From contig JAQGDQ010001008.1 of assembly GCA_030141605.1 (NCBI GenBank), forward strand, positions 1-64,000: a stretch of 64,000 nucleotides of DNA, read 5' to 3'. The notes below the pieces were generated by a model. That model saw only the letters and a list, made by a program, of their open reading frames with translations, made no database searches and was not told the origin of the DNA. The stretch comes from Tubiluchus corallicola. Its lineage: Eukaryota; Priapulida; Priapulimorpha; Priapulimorphida; Tubiluchidae. Shown here piece after piece: positions 1 to 13,300 of the stretch. Both the position numbers and the translations under genes were made by a program. Position 1 is the first letter of the stretch; each line of letters starts with the position of its first letter.

Positions 1-100
1 CTAAGTGGTAGAGTAATGCATAAAACAAGTTCTCACGATCGCGTGTTCGTAGAGTTCTATGAAGTGATGTTTAAATAATTGGTTTCTGTTTTGTTTCTAG

Positions 101-139
101 ACTTAGAAACGATGAAAAGAAAAGGACAAGTTTGGGAAG
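101..139 (+). CDS. Twitchin exon 1 in window (linker before kinase)
   Basis: A 39-nt exon bounded by a good acceptor (tttctag) and donor (gtaggt). It encodes LETMKRKGQVWE plus the first base of an Asp codon completed by the next exon. Choosing this frame makes the junction read QVWEDETGRK. It is basic linker sequence with no domain. The call rests on splice signals and frame agreement, because the exon is short. Confidence 0.7.
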
Positions 140-1126
140 GTAGGTAACTTGCGCTTTTGTGAGTTTTATGAAATTCTAAAGTGCGGTAAGTCCTCGATTA
201 ACGACTCCCCCGTTTGGCGACGTTTCGTTTTAATGACGCTGAATATTTAACACCTTTCCTCACTTAACGACGCACTGTTTCATTTTCACGACGCTGGATA
301 TTTAGCACCTTTCCTCACTTAACGACGCACCGTTTCGTTTTAACGACACTGGATATTTAACACCTTTCCTCACTTAACGACGCACCGTTTCGTTTTAACG
401 ACACTGGATATTTAGCACCTTTCCTCACTTAACGACGCACCGTTTCGTTTTAACGACACTGAATATTTAACACCTTTCCTCGCTTAACGACGCACCGTTT
501 CGTTTTAACGACACTGAATATTTAGCACCTTTCCTCACTTAACGACGCACCGTTTCGTTTTAACGACACTGAATATTTAACACCTTTCCTCGCTTAATGA
601 TGCACCGTTTCATTTTAACGACGCTGATTATTTAACACCTTTTTCTCGCTCTCATATAGACTTTATAATAGTTGTAAAATTGTAGTATAAAATCTCTTGT
701 TTCATTACAGATGAGACTGGAAGAAAGATCCGTGGTCGAGGTACCAGGCCTGACAACTACGACATGTATTGTGAGTATGGCTTCGTAAACTCTTTATTCG
801 TAATCACTCTAGCAAACCTCGTTGCATTGTTTATGTCGTATGCGATGTAACATGTGTGACATGGATTGTGAGTATGGCTTCGTAAACTCTTTATATGTAA
901 TCACTCTGACAACCTAGTTGCATTGTTTATGTCGTATGCGATGTAACATGTGTTATGTTCACTGAAGTATCTTAAATTAACGGCTGTTGATGACTGCTAA
1001 GATTGAAAAGACTACAGTCACTAAGAATGGACTGTGCCAAAATGGTGCTATGTTACGTATGGGGCCCCTTAAGTTACATATTCACAGGAAAATCTTTTGC
1101 ACTGTGGTTTATACTTGTTGTTGTTT

Positions 1127-1173
<47 letters not shown>

Positions 1174-4100
1174 GCTGTTGCTGATGTTGTTGCTGCTGCT
1201 GTTGCTGTTGTTGTTGTTGTTGTTACTGCTGTTGCTGCTGCTGCTGCTTTTGTTGTTGTTGTTGTTGTTGTTGTTCCTGTTGCTGCTGCTGGTGCTGTTG
1301 TTGTTGTTTTTGTTGTTGTTGTTGTTGTTGTTCCTGTTGCTGCTGTTGGTGCTGTTGTTGTTGTTTTTGTTGTTGTTGTTTTTATTGTTGTTGTTGCTGT
1401 TGCTGTTGCTGTTGCTGCTATTTATGCTGTTGCTGCTGCTGTTGCTGTGTTGTTGTTGTTGCTGTGTTGTTGTTGTTGCTGTTGGCTTTCTCTCTCATTT
1501 AAGCAGGGAATGCATTCACATCTGATACATCTTATTGCTCATTCACTCATCTTAGAGGATTGATACTTAGCAAAGTACTGGTCCTGCCAACACTAAATAG
1601 GCTAATGTGTTACAGTGTACATTTATGAGGAATATTGTTGTCAATTTCAGGGTATGATTACTATAAGAAGTACATCCCTCAGCCGGTGCGGATAAAACAC
1701 GGCTCAGTGTATGATGATTACGAAGTACTCGAAGAATTAGGAGTGTACGTATTCGTTAATTGCCTACTATTAATTTAAACTAACTTTAGTGAAATTCTCA
1801 ATGAACGTTCTACGTCGTAATTTGTAGTGTGAGTGACAGTACTTTTTCTACCTGGGCTCAGACATGTCTGCATGACCGCATGCGCACAACAGCTAAACAT
1901 CGCGTTGCTGGAGCGCCCTGTGCTGTGCTGTGAAGCAAACAGTACTACCCTCACCTGCTCTGGTTCCGTACAAGTATAAAGAAAGAACTAAAGAAAAAGA
2001 CTTACTATATCTAATATTATCGAGAATATTGAGTGAAAATAGGGGGCGCTGTAGTTAAAGCTTGATCCATTCACTGTAAGCACGTGACAACAATTGTTTC
2101 ACTTTCTCTTTAAAACTAGCCAGATTCTATTGTTTCACTTTCTAAAACTACCAGTGATTCTGATTGTTTCACTTTCTCTGTAAAACTAGCCAGTGATTCT
2201 GATTGTTTCACTTTCTCTGTAAAACTAGCCAGTGATTCTGATTGTTTCACTTACTCTTTAAAACTAGCCAGTGATTCTGATTGTTTCACTTTCTCTGTAA
2301 AACTAGCCAGTGATTCTGATTGTTTCACTTTCTCTGTAAAACTAGCCAGTGATTCTGATTGTTTCACTTTCTCTGTAAAACTAGCCAGTGATTCTGATTG
2401 TTTCACTTTCTCTTTAAAACTAGCCAGTGATTCTGATTGTTTCACTTTCTCTGTAAAACTAGCCAGTGATTCTGATTGTTTCACTTTCTCTGTAAAACTA
2501 GCCAGTGATTCTGATTGTTTCACTTTCTCTTTAAAACTAGCCAGTGATTCTGATTGTTTCACTTTCTCTTTAAAACTAGCCAGTGATTCTGATTGTTTCA
2601 CTTTCTCTGTAAAACTAGCCAGTGATTCTGATTGTTTCACTTTCTCTTTAAAACTAGCCAGTGATTCTGATTGTTTCACTTTCTCTTTAAAACTAGCCAG
2701 TGATTCTGATTGTTTCACTTTCTCTGTAAAACTAGCCCGTGATTCTGATTGTTTCACTTTCTCTGTAAAACTAGCCAGTGATTCTGATTGTTTCACTTAC
2801 TCTTTAAAACTAGCCAGTGATTCTGATTGTTTCACTTTCTCTGTAAAACTAGCCAGTGATTCTGATTGTTTCACTTTCTCTGTAAAACTAGCCAGTGATT
2901 CTGATTGTTTCACTTACTCTTTAAAACTAGCCAGTGATTCTGATTGTTTCACTTTCTCTGTAAAACTAGCCAGTGATTCTGATTGTTTCACTTTCTCTGT
3001 AAAACTAGCCAGTGATTCTGATTGTTTCACTTTCTCTGTAAAACTAGCCAGTGATTCTGATTGTTTCACTTTCTCTGTAAAACTAGCCAGTGATTCTGAT
3101 TGTTTCACTTTCTCTGTAAAACTAGCCAGTGATTCTGATTGTTTCACTTTCTCTGTAAAACTAGCCAGTGATTCTGATTGTTTCACTTTCTCTTTAAAAC
3201 TAGCCAGTGATTCTGATTGTTTCACTTTCTCTTAAAACTAGCCAGTGATTCTGATTGTTTCACTTTCTTTAAAACTAGCCAGTGATTCTGATTGTTTCAC
3301 TTTCTCTTTAAAACTAGCCAGTGATTCTGATTGTTTCACTTTCTCTTTAAAACTAGCCAGTGATTCTGATTGTTTCACTTTCTCTTTAAAACTAGCCAGT
3401 GATTCTGATTGTTTCACTTTCTCTTTAAAACTAGCCAGTGATTCTGATTGTTTCACTTTCTCTTTAAAACTAGCCAGTGATTCTGATTGTTTCACTTTCT
3501 CTTTAAAACTAGCCAGTGATTCTGATTGTTTCACTTTCTCTTAAAACTAGCCAGTGATTCTGATTGTTTCACTTTCTGTAAAACTAGCCAGATTCTGATT
3601 GTTTCACTTTCTTTAAAACTAGCCAGTGATTCTGATTGTTTCACTTTCTCTTTAAAACTAGCCAGTGATTCTGATTGTTTCACTTTCTCTTTAAAACTAG
3701 CCAGTGATTCTGATTGTTTCACTTTCTCTTTAAAACTAGCCAGTGATTCTGATTGTTTCACTTTCTCTTTAAAACTAGCCAGTGATTCTGATTGTTTCAC
3801 TTTCTCTTTAAAACTAGCCAGTGATTCTGATTGTTTCACTTTCTCTTTAAAACTAGCCAGTGATTCTGATTGTTTCACTTTCTCTTTAAAACTAGCCAGT
3901 GATTCTGATTGTTTCACTTTCTCTTTAAAACTAGCCAGTGATTCTGATTGTTTCACTTTCTCTTTAAAACTAGCCAGTGATTCTGATTGTTTCACTTTCT
4001 CTTTAAAACTAGCCAGTGATTCTGATTGTTTCACTTTCTCTTTAAAACTAGCCAGTGATTCTGATTGTTTCACTTTCTCTTTAAAACTAGCCAGTGATTC

Positions 4101-7100
4101 TGATTGTTTCACTTTCTCTTTAAAACTAGCCAGTGATTCTGATTGTTTCACTTTCTCTTTAAAACTAGCCAGTGATTCTGATTGTTTCACTTTCTCTTTA
4201 AAACTAGCCAGTGATTCTGATTGTTTCACTTTCTCTTTAAAACTAGCCAGTGATTCTGATTGTTTCACTTTCTCTTTAAAACTAGCCAGTGATTCTGATT
4301 GTTTCACTTTCTCTTTAAAACTAGCCAGTGATTCTGATTGTTTCACTTTCTCTTTAAAACTAGCCAGTGATTCTGATTGTTTCACTTTCTCTTTAAAACT
4401 AGCCAGTGATTCTGATTGTTTCACTTTCTCTTTAAAACTAGCCAGTGATTCTGATTGTTTCACTTTCTCTTTAAAACTAGCCAGTGATTCTGATTGTTTC
4501 ACTTTCTCTTTAAAACTAGCCAGTGATTCTGATTGTTTCACTTTCTCTTTAAAACTAGCCAGTGATTCTGATTGTTTCACTTTCTCTGTAAAACTAGCCA
4601 GTGATTCTGATTGTTTCACTTTCTCTTTAAAACTAGCCAGTGATTCTGATTGTTTCACTTTCTCTGTAAAACTAGCCAGTGATTCTGATTGTTTCACTTT
4701 CTCTTTAAAACTAGCCAGTGATTCTGATTGTTTGACAACAGATGGGAGGGCGTTTCATTCGCATATTCACTTTTTTTTACAGTGGAGCGTTCGGAGTCGT
4801 GCATCGGTGCGTGGAAAAGGCAACCGGAAACATGTTCGCCGGCAAGTTCATCAACACCATGAACCCGTCGGAGAAAGCCACGATCCGGAACGAGATCGAC
4901 ATCATGAATCATCTCCATCATCCACGATTGCTGCATCTTCACGACGCGTACGAGGCTCCTGACGAGATGTGCATGATCATGGAATTGTAAGCAGTGGTTT
5001 CTTTCTTAATGCACTGTAGCAAGATTAATTACTTTGCAGTATCTTAATGATTTTTGTAACAGATGAGTAAATCTTGGGTGATTTTCATTCTCTACCAGAA
5101 AGCGAATTCGAATCGAACCGAATTTCAGCGTTTAAATAGAATTCGAATTGAGTTTGAACAATTTTCGAACAATTTTTCGAACCTCTAGTAAAAAGTGGTC
5201 TTACAAAGATTGTGCATATTGCTTGATTTTGTCTTGCGATCACTTATCGAACCGAATTTCAGTATTTAATTAGAATTCGAACCGAGTTTGAACGATTTTC
5301 AAACAATTTTTCGAACCTCTAGTAAAAAGTGGTCTTACAAAGATTGTGCATATTGCTTGATTTTGTCTTGCGGTTACCTGTCCGAGAGCAGATCGTCTAA
5401 ATGCTCAGTTTGCAGTATTCGATAGACTAACTGCTCAGTTTGCAGTATTCGATAGACTAGCTGCTCACATCTTTATGGAAACTTTTCAGCTTATCGGGCG
5501 GAGAACTATTCGAGCGGATCACCGCGGAGGGGTACAGAATGACGGAAGCGGAAGCCATCAACTACATGCGTCAGATCTGCGAAGGACTGAAGGACATGCA
5601 CGAGAAGAACATCGTTCACCTGGACATCAAACCCGAGAACGTCATGGCGACGACGAAGCGGAGCTCCGACGTGAAGCTGATCGACTTCGGTCTGTCCGCC
5701 AAACTCGATCCGAACAAACCCGTGATGGTGACCACCGGAACGGCCGAATTTGCAGCTCCGGAGATAGTGGACAGGGAGCCGGTTGGCTTCTATACGGACA
5801 TGTGGGCTGTCGGCGTTCTGGCTTATGTAATGTGAGTATGTGTGAATGGTTTCAAATTACTGATGTCATGATTGTCAGTACAGTCAACCCTCGTTAAACC
5901 GGACTAATTGGGGGTGGGGGGTGGTCCTGTTTACCCGATTGTCCGATTTATCCGATATGCCTATATATGGTCTATATTATACAGGCATAATCACCTTAAT
6001 AAGGCCTATATACATTGCACTATATACTATACTGTATATTACTTTAAAATGGTTAACCTGTGAGGATAAAGAAATTATTGTACAGTTGGTAGGCCGTTTT
6101 GTGTTTAGTGCTCCGGCTCGGACGGAAACTGGTCAGTTTCCTTTACCACGGATGACGTCCGTCTTATCCGATATCCTGGCTAACGGGGTCCGGTTTAACG
6201 AGGGTCGACCGTATTTCACTTAGAGTTGCATTTATATTTTAATTTAGTGTAGAAGGCTAGCAGTGTCACTAGGCAGCTGTTTAAAGGAAAAAACTGACTG
6301 GACATCATCTTAAATTATGCCTGAAAACTATCTACCCTACTGCAAGGAGCATACATTAAGACCTCGCTCTACGACGTTAGTGCGTTTCCACAAAATGCGA
6401 CGTTGAGCAAAACGCCGTGTCGTTAAGCGAGGACTTACCGTACTATTTTCCAAGAACGACTTGCGTGAGAGAATTATTACCACAGAAATGTAATTTCGCA
6501 TTTGCACGGCTAGTTCTGCACTGCTACATGCATTTCGCCATTTGCTAGTTAGACGGACACTAGTCAACTCGTTGCACGATAAGCAGATGCCGTATCTCTC
6601 GCTTCAGAGGTGTTCAGTTGTGACGTAGCGCAAACGTTCGAGAGCTCGCGTGTGAGGCCGTGAGCACAGTGATAAACTTGAAATTTGCATTTTAAGCGTA
6701 AAAGTGTGGGTGATATGATGCATTTGTGTGGAAGAACTGTTTCTTTGTTTTAATGTGTTTATTCACTTTTTTTTAAATTGACAAGCAATGATTGTGCAAA
6801 GTTAGTTTGGAGATTGATTTTGGGAATGCTTGAGGTCACTATTTAATGAATTAAAGTCAATTTTTATACATTTATATATATATAATATATGATAATGTAT
6901 ATATCAATTTATATATGATAATATATATATATATATTAGCAGCATAAAGAAAATGCCATATGTTGTTGCCTGTCTATTGTCCAACCAATTTTAAACAAGT
7001 TTTTCTATTCGCCGCTCTCTCGTTTTCCATTTTCAACTTCGACTTTTTTGTTGTTGTTTAGTTTAAGCGGCTTGTCGCCATTCGCCGCTCTCTCATTTTC

Positions 7101-9206
7101 CATTTTCAACTTCGACTTTTTTGTTGTTGTTTAGTTTAGCGGCTTGTCGCCATTGTCCAACCGATTTTAAACAAGTTTTCCATTTTCAACTTCGACTTTT
7201 TTGTTGTTGTTTAGTTTAAGCGGCTTGTCGCCATTGTCCAACCGATTTTAAACAAGTTTTCCATTTTCAACTTCGACTTTTTTGTTGTTGTTTAGTTTGA
7301 GCGGCTTGTCGCCGTTCGCCGGAGACAACGACGTGGAAACGCTGAAGAACGTGAAGCGTTGTGATTGGATATTCGAACCAAATGCTTTCAAGGGCATTTC
7401 AGACGAAGCCAAAGATTTCATCAAGAACCTTCTGGTCAGGGAACGAACGTAAGTCGACCGTGTGTCATCCGGAAGATTCGGTACAGAGTTTTGTTAGATG
7501 GGGTTTTAATAGACAACAAAAGGAGGAGAAAAAATCATCTTAATAAATTATACTACTTTATAGCAATTTTATGCGTATATCTTACTCGCGTTGAAAGGAA
7601 TTTTAGTTTGTTTTCATTTTAAATCTCCCGCAATGCTGTTCCGAAGTCGCCATTACATGACGTCATACACGCACAACGTAAATCAGGGGAAGAAAAGGCA
7701 ATGTTAAATTATGACCTAAAAAACTTTCCGTGCAAATCTATATTACTTTGCATTACGCTTACCTGCTGGAAAGACTTAAATAACTAGACTAATAATTTAA
7801 AATGTTTGTGTCAATTGGTAAAATGTCGCTAACTCATACTCCAGGGTGCACCACTCAGTAACCAAAAACGTATTTTTAATCTTATTGACAAGATACAGTA
7901 AGTTAAAATTTTACTTAATTAGCAACGTGTGCGCTATGAATGTTCTGATTATTTTTTCAAACTTTACTCAGTGTTATCAAAACTTGTTTCAAACAACCAA
8001 CTGTCAAAATGGCTGCGTCTAACGGTCATCGTGGAACTTTTTTAAACAATTTTTCAGGTCTTCCGCAAGATTGAATAAGATTTTTTTTTTATCACGTTTT
8101 TTTTCTTGTCAATACCATTTCCCTGTTTAGGCCAAAATTATCCTCCATATTTTTGGATTAAATATCTTAATACAGTTACAGTTTTTTGATACAGTCGAGC
8201 CTTGTTATGTACAGAAAGCCTTCACCATTTCGTTCATGTTCCAAAGTCGTTTATTCTAAAGAGAATAATAAAGAGAACATTAACAAGTAAGAAAACGAAT
8301 AAAATGATAAACAGAAGCTTAATAATTACGAAGAAGTCAACTTATTGGCAAAAGTACTTTCTCAAATTTCAGAGATCGAATTCATAAACTTAATTAAATT
8401 ATTTAAATTCGTGTAACTCACATCGTTGGCTCTTCGTCAAGATTTAAAATTTCTCAAGGTACAAAATTTGGTTATAACTAAACGCTGTTATTAACTATAA
8501 CACAATAACGACAAAAACATTGCTGTGAATAAAAACACGACCACCATTGTTCTCCTCCTCACTTGTAGAGGGCAGCACCTTCCAATAAATAGGTGTCGTT
8601 ATGCATATTGCAGTTACAAGCCTCATTAAAATGTCAAACTCGCCGTAACGACAAATTTATTGCATCTGCATCATTTATACGGTTTGAATGATTAATACAA
8701 GGCTTGCATTTTCACCTAGGAAACGTATGACGGTTCACGAGTGTTTGGATCACCCGTGGTTGAAGGGTGATCTGCAACACTACGACACGAAGATTCCCAA
8801 TGAAAGATACCACGGCATTAGGAACAAGATTCGCGAGAAATACGTGAGTCACTCTGCGTACTTTGCACAGCAAAGCTTCAGTACTGAACTGATGTTTTAA
8901 AATTTAGAGAGATGTGATATTTATGATTTGAGAGCTGAGCTTGTCAATTATACATGTTGTTAAGTGAGATAAGTGCTGTATGTATTCTGAATTCAGCTTT
9001 TGTAGCCATGTTTATGTACAGGAATTGTGTTTTTCTCAGCCTTTATAAAAACATTCGAACGGAAGTGGTGCGGACAAGCCACTTGCATAGCAGTGTCTAG
9101 TTTTTCTGCTGGGTTACTGCTGTGTTTAACTGTCTTGAGAACGGATTTATTTAATTATAGAGTTCTGCCTGTGTAGTGTCTACAATAACGCGTATATGAT
9201 AATGAT

Positions 9207-9237
<31 letters not shown>

Positions 9238-10070
9238 CAATGCCGGTGACAGTGATGATGATCATGTTGACATTGACGACGATGATGAAAATGACAACCG
9301 CGGCAACGATGATGATGATGATGACGACTACCGTGATGATGATGATGATGATGACAACGGCAATGACTATGATGATGATGATGATGATAACGACGAAGAT
9401 GATGATGATAATGATGAAAACAACTGACATCGTTTACACTTACATTTTTTCAAGTCTTAATAAACAATTCTTATTTTTTAGGCAACATGGCCGACTCCAA
9501 TGCCTGCGATTGGACGCTTGGCTAACTACAGTTCTCTACGGAAGCATCGGCCTCAGGAATATCAGATGTACGAGTCTTCATTCGGTGAGTACAACATGGG
9601 AAATCTTTTCTATTTGAGTGAGAAACATGTGAAATCTTTTCTATTTGAGTGAAACATGGGAAATCTTTTCTATTTGAGTGAAACATGGGAAATCTTTTCT
9701 ATTTGAGTGAAACATGGGAAATCTTTTCTATTTGAGTGAAACATGGGAAATCTGTTCTATTTGAGTGGAAACATGGGAAATCTTTTCTATTTGAGTGGAA
9801 ACATGGGAAATCTTTTCTATTTGAGTGAAACATGGGAAATCTTTTCCATTTGAGTGGAAACATGGGAAATCTTTTCTATTTGAGTGAAACATGGGAAATC
9901 TTTTAAGCAATTTAATGGGGTACTCTAAACAAGTAATTACTTCTTGAGTACCCCACGGGTCATTTGCAGCTTGGCATCTTGTGTACATAATAATAAATAT
10001 GTTGTTAAATACTTTTATGTACAATGCTGCAATGATCGTTGTGGAAATATTTAATAAATAATAAATAATA

Positions 10071-10101
<31 letters not shown>

Positions 10102-10228
10102 CAATTATAATTTATTAATTAATTATATCTTGCCGAGTTCTTTGCTAGTAGAAAGAGCAAATTTGTAATTATTGTGTCAATTCACAGTAAATCATTCAAA
10201 AAAATTGATTTTCAGAAAAATTAGTGTA

Positions 10229-10318
<90 letters not shown>

Positions 10319-13300
10319 GAGTTTGCGAATTAATTAATTACAGAAAATAGCGTAATTAGTCTTCATTTACTTCAACCTAAATAATTTTAATTATTAAAAA
10401 TTAATTGTTATTTTAATTATTATTATTATTAATAATCGAAATTCTTAGAAATGTTGAAATGGTCGGAGAGCTGACGTGATTTAATGAAGACAAGTGGCTA
10501 TGTGGTCCCAGCATTTGAGTTGTACTCTGAAAGTCGTGTGTTCAAATCGCGCTCAGTTCTCATCTTTTTCATCTCTTTGTAAGGCAGTTCTAGTTTCAAA
10601 GTTTTTCTACCTATAATTGTTGACCGACAGTCTCGAGACTGAGATGATGATGATGATGATGACGATGAAGATGACGATGAGGGTGACGACAACGGCAATG
10701 ACGATGATGATGATGATGATGATAACGATGACAATGCCGATGATGAAAACGACAATTATCTCAGGTGATACATTCTCTGATTCCAGATCGCCGAGAGGCT
10801 GCACCGAGGTTTGTGGTGCGCCCGTACAGCACCATGGCTATAGAGGGGCGCAGCGCCAAGTTTGACTGCACCATAATTGCACCGTCTCCACCCGTCGTTA
10901 CCTGGTACGTGTCCTAGCAAGTCAAAGAAATGATTTATTTATTATTTAATTATTTAACATATTTTATATCCATTTTTTCATACTAGCTGAAGAGGTTTTG
11001 CTAATTACAGTCAAAACTCGTTAAACCGGACCCCGTTAGTCCGGATATCGGATAAGACGGACGTCATCCGTGGTAAAGGAAACTGACCGATTTCCCCCCG
11101 AGCCGGAGCGCTAAACACAACACGGCCTACCAACTGTACAATAATTTCTTTATCCTCACAGGTTAACTATTTTAAAGTAATATACAGTATAGTATATAGT
11201 GCAATGTATATAGGCAATTATTCCTGTATAATATAGACCATATATAGGCATATCGGTTAAATCAGACAATCGGCTAAACCGGACCCCCCCACATTAGTCC
11301 GGTTTAACGAGGGTTGACTGTATTGTCCTCTATAGTATATTAAGTATAGGGAATACTGCCATCTGCCAACATATCTGCTGCTGTGACAAAAATCTATTTT
11401 ACATAATAAATTTACCTCATTATAACACCAGCCAAGATGTAAAGTACAATGAAAAGCAGCCACGGGGTTGTAAAAATCAAGGATCTCCGATAAGAAAACT
11501 GTTATGATTCTTAAATTAAGATTTAGGTTTCGTACTGAAGTGACGGTACAAAAGTGAATGTTGAGGTTTTGAGCAAGGAACGTGCATTTTGAGACTACGA
11601 GAATTGCACAGCAAAGCTTCAGTACTGAACTGATGTTTTAAAATTTAGAGAGATGTGATATTTATGATTCAGGTGTTTAATGTAGTCATTTGTAGAAATC
11701 ATGGCCAAAACTACATTAAATATTACTAATGTATTGATGAACTAGTGCAGAATTTGCAAAGTTTAGATTTTATTGGCAATAATAGAGATAAAACAGACGA
11801 CTAATCTTTTTCATGGTGTTGTTGTTGTTGTTGGCATCCTTCTGTCTCGGAAGACAATGGAGTGTGCGCCAAGAGAGTCAGTCATTGATCACATTGATGG
11901 AGCTGCAGCGTCGACTGTGGCTGAGCAGTCCGATCCTTGAACGTCTCCAGGGCGCACGCCTGGGCAAGGTGTATGGAGATCCTGAGTTGCCCAGACAACA
12001 GGAACCCCCTCTCTTCCTCCCTGGTGTAGTCCAAAGGAAAGCGGAGCGATACGTTTGGCACCAGGTTGGCTGCAGGAGCTGCCGGAGTCAGTGAGCATGC
12101 TGCACTGGTCCGCCTTCAGGGCTCCACTCCTGATTTAGGTTTACTCCTCTACACATGGCCATTGGGTCACTTGACCTCCTCCGCCCTCTAGCCGTTGGCT
12201 GCTTGTGCAGCTCCTCCGCCTAGTGTCGAGATACAGTGTGGGCATCCTGCAAGCCTACAGCACCTGGTATTCCTAGGCGGTTACCCATCCAAGCACTAAC
12301 CAGGCTCTATGTTGCTTAACTTCGGCAATCAGATGAGAACCGGTGTTTTCAACGTGATTTGTTACCATGGTTACCATGGTGTATATACTAGATTATGGCC
12401 TAGTCTGTATTGTGTAGACGTCTTGCTATTTTGACTGGGGGGGGGGTATCGTACGATGTTATTCCATGTTAACTTCAAATGTGAATCTTACACATTATTG
12501 AGGAACGTCTCTGTATTATTTATAATGAACTGTTTGGTGCAATAAACTACGTTTAAAATAAATAGATCTGTAATTTTCACCTTCATTCAACTGTAATTAA
12601 CCTTTGCTTTACCTGTCAGGTACCACGAAGGTGATCAGCTCACGCAGTCTGCTAAATACATGCAGAAGTACTTCGGTCGCGATTATAAGCTGATCGTTAA
12701 CAGATGCAAGATGGAGGATGCGGGAGAGTACATCGTCTCCGCTGCCAACTCGTTTGGAACAAGAGAACAGACGGTTCATCTTAAAGTAGAAAGTACGTAG
12801 ATCTATGGTTCTCATCCAATGTCATATCTATGGTTTTCTTCCAATGTTAGTGCTATAGTTTTCTTGCCTTGTTAGATCTATGGTTCTCATCCAATGTCAT
12901 ATCTATGGTTTTCCTCTAATGTTACATTTATGGTTTTCTTCCAATGTTAGATCTATGGTTTTCTTCCAATGTTAGATCTATGGTTTTCTTCCAATATTAA
13001 TGCTATAGTTTTCTTCCAATGTAATGTTAGATCTGAGGTTTTGTTCCTATGCTAGATCTATGGTTTTCTTCCAATGTTAGATCTATGGTTTTCTTCCAAT
13101 GTTAGATCTATGGTTTTCTTCCAATGTTAGATCTTTGAGGGTGTTACATTTTAGGAAAAAATTTCCTCGGAAAATGTGTATATTCTTTCATATTCATGTA
13201 TAGGGCACATTTTACAACACACCACAGACAGTTACCGAAAGCAGCTTTTATATAAGTGCCACATAACGAACAGGTGCAATGTATCACACAACAAGCAGCT

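Noticed and set aside
1003-1563. Poly-Val / poly-Leu ORFs
   Set aside because: Trinucleotide repeat in an intron.
2251-4962. Long open frames of 13-residue repeats on both strands
   Set aside because: The 39-bp period is divisible by three, so frames stay open by arithmetic. No start context, no conserved codon pattern, and the tract lies inside an intron.
12253-12360. Functional 5S rRNA gene
   Set aside because: First ~20 nt missing, changes in conserved positions, and fused to a long non-5S body that also occurs at 56172. It is a SINE head.
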